A stretch of 64,000 bases of DNA from Rhodobacteraceae bacterium KLH11 (GCA_000158135.1 DS999533.1:155118-219117), one strand, 5' to 3'. Positions 48,564-58,269 are shown, counted from the first letter of the stretch. Numbers and translations: made by a program. Notes: generated by a model from the letters alone, not told the origin.

Positions 48564-48649
48564 GGTATTCTCCCCAAGGTTGAGAAATCCAAATTTGATC
48601 CGAGCTCTATCTTGGTCCGTCAATCTCAAGTGTGCCCTACGGCACATGT

Positions 48650-48686
48650 AACAAAATGTGATCAGTTTTTAACAAAATGTGATCAG
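48650..48686. promoter_or_regulatory. Two 16-bp direct repeats upstream of the giant gene
   Basis: AACAAAATGTGATCAG occurs at 48650-48665 and again, identical, at 48671-48686. The copies are 21 bases apart, two helical turns, so they present the same DNA face. Each contains TGTGATCA, a Crp/Fnr-like half-site with a TGATCA core. They lie 87-123 bases before the chosen GTG in the AT-rich promoter region. A tandem activator or repressor site is likely; the protein is unknown. Confidence 0.55.
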
Positions 48687-49580
48687 CGCTAAACGCAGCG
48701 GCACAATTGTGAATCGCGAATGTCGAAGGTTCTCTAAACTTCGGGTAATATATTAAAAAATATAATTTTTTACCAATTACAGGGGTCTAAACCATGACCC
48801 CGTTAACAAGGTTTTTTGACTATATTTGCACGGGAGCTCCAGCGTCGGATCCATCTTCTTGCAAAATGCTAACCGTGCTGGCTTCGCGTTCCAAAGTCCG
48901 GCACATCCTGTTGACGTGGACAACGTCGATGAGCAATGTGTTCTACCTAAGGGTGTTTTGCGTAAACGGTTCTTTCACCTCACTTTCCGGACGGCTGCCT
49001 GATCTGCGATTCCGCTGCGGAATGTAGATTTGTCGGGAGGTATTTTTGTGGCATTGCCATTTGTGGACAGCTCCTATTTTGCAAGGATTTTCTGTGTGAT
49101 TTTGATCTTTATGCGTAGCAGCCATTTGTCCGGCCTGTTTACGCGGCGCGTTTGACCGCTGGCCCTGATGAAGTCCGCAAGCTGGGCCCCTATCAAGTTG
49201 TCGGTCTTTTGTGCCCTCTGGCAATACCTTGGGGTGTTCCGGCTGCGGCGACAAAGATCATCGTCACTTCGATTGCCCTTGCAACTCCTATAGGGTGCGT
49301 TTCCACCCCCTGAAAGGCTTTGTTGTAAAGTTTTGGGCTGAACGAACTGTCTTGGCAATAACAACGTAGTTAGACATTCAGTTCTGCGAAATGTGGAAAA
49401 CACAGGAACCAAAGATCAATTCACACCCAGACTCTGTCCATTTCTACAGTTCGCAGAACTGGCGAACTAACCCATCGGCACAAAAGCGGGTTTCCGAACA
49501 ACCGCAAACGTTGCAACGCAACCACAGTGCTCTAACTCGCCGGGATATACCTTGGCAAAGGCAACTTGTTCAGCCCCGTG
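48687..49580. other. Intergenic region upstream of the giant gene, no supported gene
   Basis: About 48750-48780 is extremely AT-rich and holds the inverted repeat TAAAAAAT/ATTTTTTA (48754-48761 and 48765-48772), probably promoter DNA. Several short frames on both strands between 48790 and 49580 overlap each other, lack good ribosome-binding sites and match no family known to me. The stretch may be debris from an earlier insertion. Confidence 0.4.
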
Positions 49581-49784
49581 TCATTCCCTGTCTGATTGGC
49601 AGGTAGCCAACCACGACGAGATCGCCGATTTCGTTGAACCGGAAAACTCAGCTGGGTCTGCCGGGTCAAACCGATGGCGGGCAGGGTCATACAAGGTTGG
49701 GTATCGACCCGCTGGACGTGACACCCAAACACACTCGATTGTTCCGCCGCCATCTGTCTCGGCAATGTAAAGCACTTTCTTCAT
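49581..49784 (-). CDS. Small hypothetical protein (67 residues)
   Basis: Starts MKKVLYIAETDGGG with a strong AGGGGGG site about five bases upstream of the ATG at 49784, the main reason to accept it. It has no signal peptide or membrane segment and no recognised domain. It lies about 200 bases downstream of the end of the large RTX nuclease gene on the same strand, so it might be cotranscribed. An overlapping plus-strand frame has no better support. Confidence 0.4.
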   Translation of the reverse strand: MKKVLYIAETDGGGTIECVWVSRPAGRYPTLYDPARHRFDPADPAEFSGSTKSAISSWLATCQSDRE

Positions 49785-49982
49785 GCCTACCCCCCTTCAG
49801 AACGTAACAATTCGGGAACGTTACTTGGAATTACCTTGCTCTGAAAGGGGTTAGGATGATGCACGTGATCGCAACGAAAAACGCAGTCTCGCTGGCCCGG
49901 TCACTCCTGGCTTGCTGCAACTTGAGCCTTGTATGAAAGTGACTGGGCCGGAGCATAGAAATCCTCCGGCCCTGTCGTTGTC

Positions 49983-52900
49983 TTAGACAAACATCAGGCA
50001 GTTGTCTTCGCACTCGGCGTCGAAGATTGTGACGGTGCCAAAGGTCTCATCACTGCTGACGGTCACGATGCGCGCGCCATCGACCTCTTCGACTGCGATG
50101 TCGTCGCTGTTCACCTTGGCAAAGATGAACTGTTCCACCTCTACAGAGTCGCCGTAGACTTCATCATTCCCGAAATCGCCGTAGAAGTGGAACACGTCGC
50201 CTCCATCGACATTGACAAAGACATCATCGCCTTCGCCGCCGTCCAGCTTGTCCCTGCCTCGCCCGCCATCGATCAGGTCATTGCCGTCGCCGCCGTAGAT
50301 CGTGTCACGACCACGTCCGCCAAAGAGCGAGTCATCGTCTCCGCCCCCTTTGATCACATCTCTGCCGCGGCCGCCGAAGATGAAGTCATCGCCGTCATTG
50401 CCGATCAGAAGATCACGCCCCTTCAGGCCCAGGATGATGTCATCACCCGCATCGCCCTCAAGCGTATCTTTCTTGCGAGTACCGATCAGGAACTGATCCT
50501 CGGCCGGGGCTTCCAGCGTGAAGCTGGCGACAATCGGCTCGTGATCTGAAGCTGAGTCCGCAAAGTCCACATTCACGTGCACAAAGTCGACATTCGCGCC
50601 TTCCAGCAGACTATCGGTGACAAAGATATGGTCCAACGCCTGAGAGTTGCCTTGGAAGTTGAAGCTATAGGCCTCGTCCCCTTCAGCCAGTTCGATCAGG
50701 TTGGTAAGAACCTGCTCATCCCCAACACCCGGCAGATCTTCGGTCAACTCGTCGGTGAAGTCGAAGGTGTTCAGGTCACCCAGAACCGCGATGTTCGCAT
50801 CCGGGTCATTGGCCAGCAAACCATCCACCACTTCGTTGATCGTCAGGGCTTGCGCCTCACGCTCATCTTCACCGCCCTGATTGAAGGGTTGCGGTCCGCC
50901 GAACACCGGCTCGGACCCGAAGCGCGACGAGAAGTGGTTGTTGATCAGCGTGATTTCCTGACCGTTGAAGGTGAACACACCCAGCAGCGGATCGCGTGAG
51001 CCTTCGAACGTATCGGGATTGGTGACCCCCATATCCGTCAGGACATTGCTTTCCAGCGTCAGGAAGGAGTTCGCCTCAACCCGCTCTTCATTGTAGAGGA
51101 ACGCGTTGCGGATATTGCCGCCCGGCACGCCGCCGTTTTCACCGTCTTCATCCACAACGGCGCTTTGGAAGCTATAGACCGGGCCACCCGCTGCCGCGAT
51201 GGCATCAACGATGGCCTGCAGAGTTTCGTCTGCGTCCAGAGTACCGTCATTCGTCACACCCGAGTTGTCCTGAATTTCCTGCAGCGCAAGAATGTCGGGA
51301 CTACCCAGATTGTTGACGATCTGCTGTGCCAATTGAGCAATCTGATCCGCGTCGCCGTCAGCCTCATTCGAGGTGACATTGAGGACATTATAGGTCGCAA
51401 CGGTCAGCTCGGTCTTTGACCCGGCGATCTCAGTGACTTCTGCAACATTAGATGTCGGTTGTTCGACAGTGAACGCCTCAGTCACGTTGATCTCATAGTT
51501 GCCGAAGCCGTATCCAACCACACCTGTGACATTGCTGAGGTCGTCACCGACATTCAGCTCGGGACCGGTGAAGCCTTCAGGCAGCAATCCGCTGTCATAT
51601 TGGATCTGGATCCGTTCGGGGTTTAGATCGCCCAAACCATCTGCGTCGGCATTGAGGTTCAGACCACCCCGGTCATTCAGACCCGGCGATGTATTGGCGC
51701 CATCATCCGCAACAACCCAGGTCTCCCCAAAGCGGTTGGTGGCCGAGATGGCGACCGGGTTGTCCACGGTGACGAGCATCCCTTCGAGGCTTTCGTAGAA
51801 GTCGATGCCGTCGGTTTCAGGGTTGAACTCACCCGGTTCGTCTTGCAAATTGACCGGCGTTTCTTCCGGCGAGATCACGACCTCGGTCGGGATTGGACGG
51901 CCATTTGCACCCAGAACCAGAGCGTCTACCGTGTTGCCTGAGGACAGGACCTCTTCGGTGTTGGCGCTGATCTGAGTGATCGACAGGTTGCCGGTTCCCG
52001 CGCCACCCGGAATGAACTCGGACACATCGCCCGATACGGTAACCTCATCCCCTACGGCTACCATAGGGGCTGAGTTGGTGAAGATGAAGATACCGTCTGA
52101 CGTTGCGTCGTTGCCGTCACCCTCGGCGTCCTGCAGATAGTAGCCGTTTGTGTCCACCGCAGTGACGATGCCCGTGGTTGTAACTGTACGGCCTTCGTAT
52201 TCCGAGATGTGGCCTTCCCCCTGAATTTCAGGGATCGTGACGATCGGGTTGATCGAGGTCAGATCGTAGACCGCCGTGGTTCCGGACACTTCGTAGGAAA
52301 CCGCGATTTGCGCATTGCCTGTGCCGCTTTCCTCTTCCGAAATGAAGGCGATTACTTCGGGCGAATGCAGTGCGGGTTCCCCTTCGGCTGCGTTGTCGAC
52401 ATGAAGCGGCGGAATGTAGTTCACGAAGAACGCGTTTTCCGGTTCCGAGATGTCATAGAGCATGATGCCGCTGTCCCGCTCCAACCCGATAAAGGCATAG
52501 AGGCGACCACCTACTTCACCTACCGCGATGGCTTCGGGTTCCGGGCCTTTGGCGTCCGAGCGATCCTCGCCATCGTCACCGTCATCGTCGTTAAACCGTT
52601 CAGGTGCCAGATCGGCGATGATCTGTTCGAATTGGGACCCCGAGTCAAAGACCAGATTGCCATCCGCATCGAAGATCGAGAAGGACCGAGACGAGAAGGT
52701 GTGCAGCACGTCTATATCGCCGTCGCCATCCGTATCCCCATCGGTGGTCGAAACCTCCAAACGCTCCAACCCGGTGATGTTGACACTTGGGTCAATCAGA
52801 TCGGCCTCTGCCAGATCACCGACGCGATCTTCATCAAAGTCCCGGCTGTCGCCTTCGTTTGCCGTAGCGAGGAAGGTCTGGCCATTCACTTCGAACGAGG

Positions 52901-55900
52901 TGATCGCATCCGCCATACGGAACCCGACCAGATTGTCGAAATTGGTGATGTTGATCTCACCATTGTCATCCGCGTCCAGAGCGCTTTCGCCACTGAAATC
53001 AACGGTTCCCAGCGAGAAAACGTCGACAATCGCGTTGGTGGCCAGATCAATCTTGGCGATGGCATTGTTTTCCTGCAGCGAGACAAAGGCCATGGCACCA
53101 TCGGGGCTGATCGCGATGTATTCCGGCTCAACATCTTCGGCAAAGCTGACGCCATCCTGAATTCGGATACCAGCGTCGCGGGCCAGGTCCTCGAGGCCGT
53201 TGAACTGTGCGAAGTCCAGAATTTCCGCGCTTGGCGCGGTCGGGTCTGTGGTGTCAATGACAGCGACTGTACCCAGTGGGTTGTCATCGTTGTCGCTGTC
53301 GTCGTTCTTCTCACCTTCACCGGCAACCAGCAACTGCGTCCCGTCTTCGTTGAAGGTCAGTTGATCCGGTAGATTGCCCACATCAATGGTCGACAACAGC
53401 TCCAGAGTTTCCGCATCGAACAGAGCAACAAACCCGGCCTGCGACAAGACTGCTGTGCCACCAAAAACCGATGTTTCGACTGGCGCGCGAGAGATCGCGA
53501 CCGCAACAACACCATTCTTCACCGCGACCGACTGAACGCCGTCGTAGCCATCCAAGCCGCTCAGATCAATCGCATCCGCAGGCTCTGGGTCTGCGCCAGC
53601 CGTGTCGGGTATGGTGAAGATGTCGATGCGATCCTGAGCGCCGTTCGTGACATAAAGCTTGCCTGCCTCGTGTGCCACAGATTCCGCGGCGCCATCCCCG
53701 TCACCGAGTTCTTCGCCTTCACCCTGGAAGATGGCGACCTGCTCAAAGATCACATCGCCAGTCGCCTCTGGGGCGGGTTCTGGTTCGGGCGTGTCGCCGA
53801 AGATTGTATCTTCAGTGAAGCTCAGGTTCTGGATCCGCAGATCGCTTTCTGGGCCAACATCAGCCTGATCAAACGCGTTCTCTGCGTCTGGGAAGTTGTC
53901 ATCCAGATACTCAGCCAATGCATCCTGTTCGCTACCATCCGCTGCAAAGGAAGCATCGCCTGTGAAGAGGTCGTCATCAACTCCATCACCGTCCAGATCG
54001 ATCAGGTCCACTCGGTTCGGGTTGGACAGGTTCGACAGGATTTCGTCGCCCGCGTTGGCAAGGAAGTTCAGCGTCACGACGCGGAACGTTTCGTTGCCGT
54101 CGCCGACAACCTCTCCGTCGCGCACGATCTCGGCGATCAGTTCACCGTCCTCGTCAAAGATACCAGCATTGATCACCCGTTCACCAGCGACCAGAATGTT
54201 CCCATCAACATCATAGGTTTGGGCCGTCTGCGTCTCGTCGAACGAGAACCGCAAGCCGGAAAGCTGGGGGAAGCCGCCCGATGCGCCAGTTGGCAGCGCC
54301 GAGACAGAGCCTTCCAGGAAGTCCTTCAATTCCTGCCGGGTCATATCCAGCAAAGTAAGCCCGTTGTTGAACGCCAGCGTGGTCGCAATGTCGTTCTGGC
54401 TGATGCCGCCTTCAGGCTTCACCTCAAAACCATTTTCGTCCAACACGGCCGAGTTCGGTTGGCGAACGGCTTCGGTGCCACCGGCGGGTACAACAATCTC
54501 ACCGATATTGGCCCGGATACCGCCACCGTTTTTGATTGAAATGACCACAGTATCATCAAAGCCTTGAGCGTATTCCAGATTTGCATCCGCCGTCAGGTTG
54601 CCAAGGTTGGTTTCCTGTGTGCGCACCCCATCCGGATCGTCCGCTGCAAAGGTGCCCGAGCGGTTGCCGTTCAGGAACACGTTCGACACACCGAATACGT
54701 TGCTCTCAGTCGCGACGATCTGCGACTGAATCGCATCCGTGATGGCATCGATTTCTGGATCAACCAACCCTTCGGCATCCAGATCTGCAACGCCCTGATC
54801 GTCGGTTGCATATGCACCCGAGACCTCTTCGTCATAGCTGGTCGGGATCAGGTTGCCATCTTCGTCAAAGTCGATGACCAGACGCCCAACATATTTGTAA
54901 TTGCCATCGGTATTGACGACCGCAGTGGTGGTACCGCCGGCGTTTTCGATGAACAGCGGGTACTGGCCCTGATCGCTGTCGCCGTCGCGGATTCGGTCGT
55001 TGTCGTCAAACAGGCGCGTGTTCGAACCGCCCGCAACGATGATGTCGACATTCTCAAGCCGCGCCGCCAGCTCTTGCTCGATCGAGATCTGCTGCATGTG
55101 CGAAAGAAGCACGACCTTGTTCATGTCCGGGTTGTCGGCCAGCAACTGGTCTACCTCGGCCTGCAGAATAGCGGCGAGCGCGTCCAGTTCTTCGCTTGTC
55201 GGTGTGCCGCTCGCCCAATCTGGAGAGATACCCAGATCAGCACCGGGGCTGGAAATCGATCGGATCGTTGGAACTGTTGCACCAACAATACCGATGAGTT
55301 CACCGTTTACATCCGAAACCACTGACGACGTCACCACGTTGTTCAATGTCGCAGCGTCCTGTCCACCGGCAGTCTCCAGCGGTGCCAAGTTGGCATCGGT
55401 TGAGAAGTCGAGGTTCACCGAAAGGTACGGGAAGGCCGCGCCAGTGAAATCTTGCCCGTCCAACGCGGTACCGGTTGTCAGTGCTGAGAAGTCACCCGCT
55501 GCGGAACCGTCGATAAGACCGGCCAACAGACCCGTGCCCAGATCGAACTCGTGATTGCCCAGAGCAATGGCTTGAACGCCCAACTCGTTCTGAATCTGAA
55601 TATCGGCGATACCTTGAGAGCCAAAAACAGCCTCGGAAGCGTCGAAGAACAGACCTGGGATGATGGCATCTCCTGCTGACAGCGTCAGGGTGTTGTCAGG
55701 CAGACCGTCACCGCCCAGATCCTCGGCCCGCAGCGCATTCAGAACTGCAGACAGGTTGTCGATGTTGTCGATAGTGGCAGCGTTTGCTTCCTGATCTGTA
55801 AAATGCAGCAGTTCCAGTGTGAACGCGCTGGCGGGTGCAACAAAAGACGCGTTCACCTCACCAAAGTTGGTGGTATCCGCCGGGTTTTCGGTAAATTCGC

Positions 55901-56441
55901 CGACGCTGATCGCATTACCATTGGCATCAAATACTTCGGTATCGCCGACCACATTAACTGCATAGAGGTCCCCTTCCGATCCGCTGCGGAAAACGCGCGC
56001 TGGCTCCGCACCGGTGAAGCTGAAATCGACGCCACCCAGTTGCGCGCCGTAAACAAAATTTTCGTCTGCCTCTGAGTCAGGAATCCCGATCGCATCATAA
56101 ACCTCGGTGATACCCAACAATGCAGGGTCAATATCCAGAACGCCGTCATTGTCCGTGTCAAAATCGTCGCCTACTGACCCTGTGAACTCATCAACCAGAA
56201 CGTAGGTGAAGCTTGGGTTTTCCAGATCGGGAACCTCGACCGTCAGAATTCCGGATGCGTCGAATGATCCGCTGATCTGGAATACACGATCTACGGTACC
56301 CGCCGATCCGCCCTGATCGCTTTCGATGCTCAACAACCATGCTGAAAAACTCTGCCCCGCAGGACCAAAGAGTTCAATCGTCTGAGTCGAAGGGTCGGAA
56401 CCAGCTGGGTTGGGTTGGAATTCACTGATCAAAGCATTCAT
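49983..56441 (-). CDS. RTX 5'-nucleotidase / beta-propeller / ExeM-type nuclease fusion, probably secreted
   Basis: A 2,152-residue protein from the ATG at 56441 (GAAAGG seven bases upstream). Regions in order: an N-terminal lamin-tail-like region (about 1-205); a metallophosphoesterase/5'-nucleotidase (about 208-800) with LLHFTDQEA, GNHEFD near 295 and a substrate-binding half; a choice-of-anchor-I-like beta-propeller (about 894-1390); an OB-fold as in ExeM/NucH nucleases (about 1400-1515); an endonuclease/exonuclease/phosphatase domain (about 1678-1974) with LALQEIQDN, NNHFSSR, VLGDLNTFDF and SDHEPI; and RTX repeats (about 1984-2078). No signal peptide is seen and the C-terminus is short and hydrophobic (NCLMFV), fitting type I export. 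It should degrade extracellular DNA and dephosphorylate nucleotides, supplying phosphate or dispersing DNA matrices. The nearby exporter could serve it, though many such proteins use distant systems. Confidence 0.88.
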   Translation of the reverse strand: MNALISEFQPNPAGSDPSTQTIELFGPAGQSFSAWLLSIESDQGGSAGTVDRVFQISGSFDASGILTVEVPDLENPSFTYVLVDEFTGSVGDDFDTDNDGVLDIDPALLGITEVYDAIGIPDSEADENFVYGAQLGGVDFSFTGAEPARVFRSGSEGDLYAVNVVGDTEVFDANGNAISVGEFTENPADTTNFGEVNASFVAPASAFTLELLHFTDQEANAATIDNIDNLSAVLNALRAEDLGGDGLPDNTLTLSAGDAIIPGLFFDASEAVFGSQGIADIQIQNELGVQAIALGNHEFDLGTGLLAGLIDGSAAGDFSALTTGTALDGQDFTGAAFPYLSVNLDFSTDANLAPLETAGGQDAATLNNVVTSSVVSDVNGELIGIVGATVPTIRSISSPGADLGISPDWASGTPTSEELDALAAILQAEVDQLLADNPDMNKVVLLSHMQQISIEQELAARLENVDIIVAGGSNTRLFDDNDRIRDGDSDQGQYPLFIENAGGTTTAVVNTDGNYKYVGRLVIDFDEDGNLIPTSYDEEVSGAYATDDQGVADLDAEGLVDPEIDAITDAIQSQIVATESNVFGVSNVFLNGNRSGTFAADDPDGVRTQETNLGNLTADANLEYAQGFDDTVVISIKNGGGIRANIGEIVVPAGGTEAVRQPNSAVLDENGFEVKPEGGISQNDIATTLAFNNGLTLLDMTRQELKDFLEGSVSALPTGASGGFPQLSGLRFSFDETQTAQTYDVDGNILVAGERVINAGIFDEDGELIAEIVRDGEVVGDGNETFRVVTLNFLANAGDEILSNLSNPNRVDLIDLDGDGVDDDLFTGDASFAADGSEQDALAEYLDDNFPDAENAFDQADVGPESDLRIQNLSFTEDTIFGDTPEPEPAPEATGDVIFEQVAIFQGEGEELGDGDGAAESVAHEAGKLYVTNGAQDRIDIFTIPDTAGADPEPADAIDLSGLDGYDGVQSVAVKNGVVAVAISRAPVETSVFGGTAVLSQAGFVALFDAETLELLSTIDVGNLPDQLTFNEDGTQLLVAGEGEKNDDSDNDDNPLGTVAVIDTTDPTAPSAEILDFAQFNGLEDLARDAGIRIQDGVSFAEDVEPEYIAISPDGAMAFVSLQENNAIAKIDLATNAIVDVFSLGTVDFSGESALDADDNGEINITNFDNLVGFRMADAITSFEVNGQTFLATANEGDSRDFDEDRVGDLAEADLIDPSVNITGLERLEVSTTDGDTDGDGDIDVLHTFSSRSFSIFDADGNLVFDSGSQFEQIIADLAPERFNDDDGDDGEDRSDAKGPEPEAIAVGEVGGRLYAFIGLERDSGIMLYDISEPENAFFVNYIPPLHVDNAAEGEPALHSPEVIAFISEEESGTGNAQIAVSYEVSGTTAVYDLTSINPIVTIPEIQGEGHISEYEGRTVTTTGIVTAVDTNGYYLQDAEGDGNDATSDGIFIFTNSAPMVAVGDEVTVSGDVSEFIPGGAGTGNLSITQISANTEEVLSSGNTVDALVLGANGRPIPTEVVISPEETPVNLQDEPGEFNPETDGIDFYESLEGMLVTVDNPVAISATNRFGETWVVADDGANTSPGLNDRGGLNLNADADGLGDLNPERIQIQYDSGLLPEGFTGPELNVGDDLSNVTGVVGYGFGNYEINVTEAFTVEQPTSNVAEVTEIAGSKTELTVATYNVLNVTSNEADGDADQIAQLAQQIVNNLGSPDILALQEIQDNSGVTNDGTLDADETLQAIVDAIAAAGGPVYSFQSAVVDEDGENGGVPGGNIRNAFLYNEERVEANSFLTLESNVLTDMGVTNPDTFEGSRDPLLGVFTFNGQEITLINNHFSSRFGSEPVFGGPQPFNQGGEDEREAQALTINEVVDGLLANDPDANIAVLGDLNTFDFTDELTEDLPGVGDEQVLTNLIELAEGDEAYSFNFQGNSQALDHIFVTDSLLEGANVDFVHVNVDFADSASDHEPIVASFTLEAPAEDQFLIGTRKKDTLEGDAGDDIILGLKGRDLLIGNDGDDFIFGGRGRDVIKGGGDDDSLFGGRGRDTIYGGDGNDLIDGGRGRDKLDGGEGDDVFVNVDGGDVFHFYGDFGNDEVYGDSVEVEQFIFAKVNSDDIAVEEVDGARIVTVSSDETFGTVTIFDAECEDNCLMFV

Positions 56442-56446
56442 TTTAG

Positions 56447-56543
56447 TGCCTTTCAAAGCCAGGAACGGAACTGTGTTCTGGGTGGAACAATCGAGTTGTC
56501 AGACGACAATGCGCCAGACCCTCTCATTGGTTTTTGAAAGGCA
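56447..56543 (-). promoter_or_regulatory. Leader inverted repeat that can mask the ribosome-binding site of the RTX nuclease gene
   Basis: TGCCTTTCAAA in the 5' leader (56543-56533, minus strand) is exactly complementary to TTTGAAAGGCA (56457-56447), which contains the GAAAGG ribosome-binding site of the downstream ATG. Pairing would give an 11-bp stem with a 75-base loop and hide the site. This suggests translational control by RNA structure, provided transcription starts upstream of 56543. No known riboswitch class is recognised. Confidence 0.45.
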
Positions 56544-57066
56544 TGAGTCATATTTTTGACAAATTTATAACAAAATCTCGACGTGATCTGATCGGCGCGA
56601 ACTCAACCATTGAGCAACCTTTCAGATACTAAAACTGGTCGCAACACACCAAAATCAATAGCATTCAAAGTCCTGCAAAATTGGTTCGATCGCTATATCG
56701 TACAAGGAGCCCTTGTGAGCGGTTGGGAGGGAAAATGGAAACCCAAGTAGGAACCAACTCGTTGAGCACTTAATGAGTGATTTCGGGCTCCTTACATAAA
56801 TTGCAAAGACACTTGGTCGAGAACGCGATAAGTCGCTCACAGTTTTCTTGAAATAGTCAATCAAGAAGCATGGAATTGCTGAACGTTTTCGCAAGTTTCT
56901 TTTGGGCGTTAGTCCTGATCGCAACTTCGATAGTGAGTGGACGACCTCGTAACATCGGTCACTATCTGATCGCGATCAAATCGAGGGCAGCGTCACAACC
57001 AATGTCCGGTCGAAGCTGCCCGCCTCATTAAGCTCGCATCTGCAGCGAACTTCCGCGACCCGCCGA
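56544..57066. other. Intergenic region, no supported gene
   Basis: Contains the promoter side of the RTX nuclease gene (AT-rich to about 56580). Short frames between 56655 and 57000 lack family matches; one plus-strand stretch near 56850-56940 reads like a protein tail (KKHGIAERFRKFLLG) but has a stop immediately upstream, so at most it is a gene remnant. It ends at the IS1182 inverted repeat. Confidence 0.35.
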
Positions 57067-57136
57067 TTCTGTTGAAAAACAACGTGTTGCTGGCGCAGAA
57101 ATTGAGGCGCTGAACAGAGCGCGAGTGCCTTTCTGA

Positions 57137-57843
57137 TCAGGCTTTGCGTGTTTGCTGCGGTGCGGGAAAGATCTTGGCCAGTTTTCGGAGGTTCTGGGCG
57201 GTGGCGGCGAGGAGAAATTCGTCATTTGCCCCGCAGGGGTCGCGTAATCGGAGCCGCCCGAGGCCGAGGATGCGTTTGAGGTGGGCAAAGAGCATCTCGA
57301 CCTTCTTTCTGAGCTTCATCGAGATGTCGTACTGGCGGGTTTTGGCGATGTCGCGGGCAACCTGACGGGCGTCTTCGTGCTCTTCGCGGGTAATGGAGCG
57401 GAAGTCCATGTTCGGGCAGCACTTCGGTTTGGAAGGGCACGCCTGGCAGGTGTTCTTCAGCGCGCGATACTTGGCAACACCTTTGCCTGTGGGGCCGCAA
57501 TTGGGGTCTGAGTAGTTTCGACGGAACTGCTTAAGCGCCTCGCCCTCAGGACAGATGTATTGGTTGTTCTCAGCATCCCATTCGAAGTCTGCCCGCGTCC
57601 AGGTGCCGTCGTTGCGCCCGGACTTGTCGAAGACCGGGATGTGCGGGGCGATGTTGCGGTCGACAAGCCAGCCCAAGAGCGGCCCGGTGCCATAGGCGGT
57701 GTCAGCGATCAGGCGCTCCGGATGCAGATCGAACTTGTCCTCTACCCGATCCAGCATGGTCTTGGTTGATCCGAACTCAGCTTGTCGGATGGACCGTGTG
57801 GCCTCGACATCAACGATAACGCCATGGTCCGTGTCGATTATAA
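57137..57843 (-). pseudogene. IS1182 transposase, C-terminal part
   Basis: About 235 residues of the catalytic C-terminal half. It starts at IDTDHGVIVDVEA and contains LIADTAYG, HIPVFDKSGRNDGT, a Cys-rich zinc-binding-like stretch (CQACPSKPKCCPN) and the family's ending KKVEMLFAHLKRILGL and CGANDEFLLAATAQNLRKL. It is separated from its N-terminal part by an IS200/IS605 insertion whose right boundary lies near 57844. In-frame codons continue beyond that boundary but encode antisense IS200 sequence, not transposase. Confidence 0.85.
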
Positions 57844-58269
57844 CTAAACCACCGACCGGCTGGCGCAGGTGGGATTTGCGATGTGCTGTTCGAGGTACCG
57901 AAGTACGATGTCTTCGGTAATGGCCCCGTTGGTGGTGGAAAAATACCCACGTCCCCAAAACCGCCGTCCCCAAAACCGCCTGCGCAACTCGGGGAATTCG
58001 CGTTGCACCTTGTGAGACGAACGGCCCTTCATCCTGCGCACCAGATCGGAGATGGCAATCTTCGGCGGCACCGACACGAACATGTGGACATGATCAGAGG
58101 ACAATACCCCGCGCAGGATGTCGACCTCGTTCTCGCGACACACCTGGCGGCAGATGTCGCGCACCCGCAGACGCACCTGACCGGTCAGCACCTTGAACCG
58201 GTACTTAGTGGACCATACGAGATGGTAGCGATGGTAGAAAACGCAGTGCTTGCCGGTGTCATACTGCAT
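57844..58269 (-). CDS. tnpA: IS200/IS605-family TnpA (Y1 HUH transposase)
   Basis: A 141-residue single-strand DNA transposase. The metal-binding HUH motif is DHVHMFVSVP (H60, H62), and the catalytic tyrosine is probably Y125 in EDIVLRYLEQH. RRFWGRRFWGRGYF matches the family's conserved RYWG..FWA.GY stretch. The reading frame looks intact, ending in CASRSVV at the junction with IS1182 DNA, which may mean the last residues come from the host element. No tnpB is present. It may still be mobile if both hairpin ends are complete. Confidence 0.88.
   Translation of the reverse strand: MQYDTGKHCVFYHRYHLVWSTKYRFKVLTGQVRLRVRDICRQVCRENEVDILRGVLSSDHVHMFVSVPPKIAISDLVRRMKGRSSHKVQREFPELRRRFWGRRFWGRGYFSTTNGAITEDIVLRYLEQHIANPTCASRSVV

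Noticed and set aside
10893..48563. Many long plus-strand and alternative-frame open frames across the giant gene
   Set aside because: They are shadows of the RTX coding frame: Gly/Asp codon repeats suppress stops on the other strand. None has a recognisable domain or a consistent ribosome-binding site.
10893..48563. Calling the giant protein a canonical MARTX toxin
   Set aside because: The characteristic N-terminal A and B repeats and an rtxC acyltransferase were not seen; only the exporter arrangement and general domain order agree.
52209..53372. A 387-codon plus-strand frame inside the RTX nuclease gene
   Set aside because: It lies wholly opposite the beta-propeller region of a well-supported gene, and its translation resembles no protein.
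57844..57973. Apparent N-terminal extension of the IS1182 transposase C-terminal frame
   Set aside because: This stretch is the IS200 transposase gene read in another frame; similarity to IS1182 begins only at about 57843.
57952..57981. Tandem 15-bp repeat GTCCCCAAAACCGCC in the IS200 transposase gene
   Set aside because: It encodes the RRFWG-RRFWG stretch that corresponds to a normal conserved segment of the family, so it is not a recent expansion with functional meaning.
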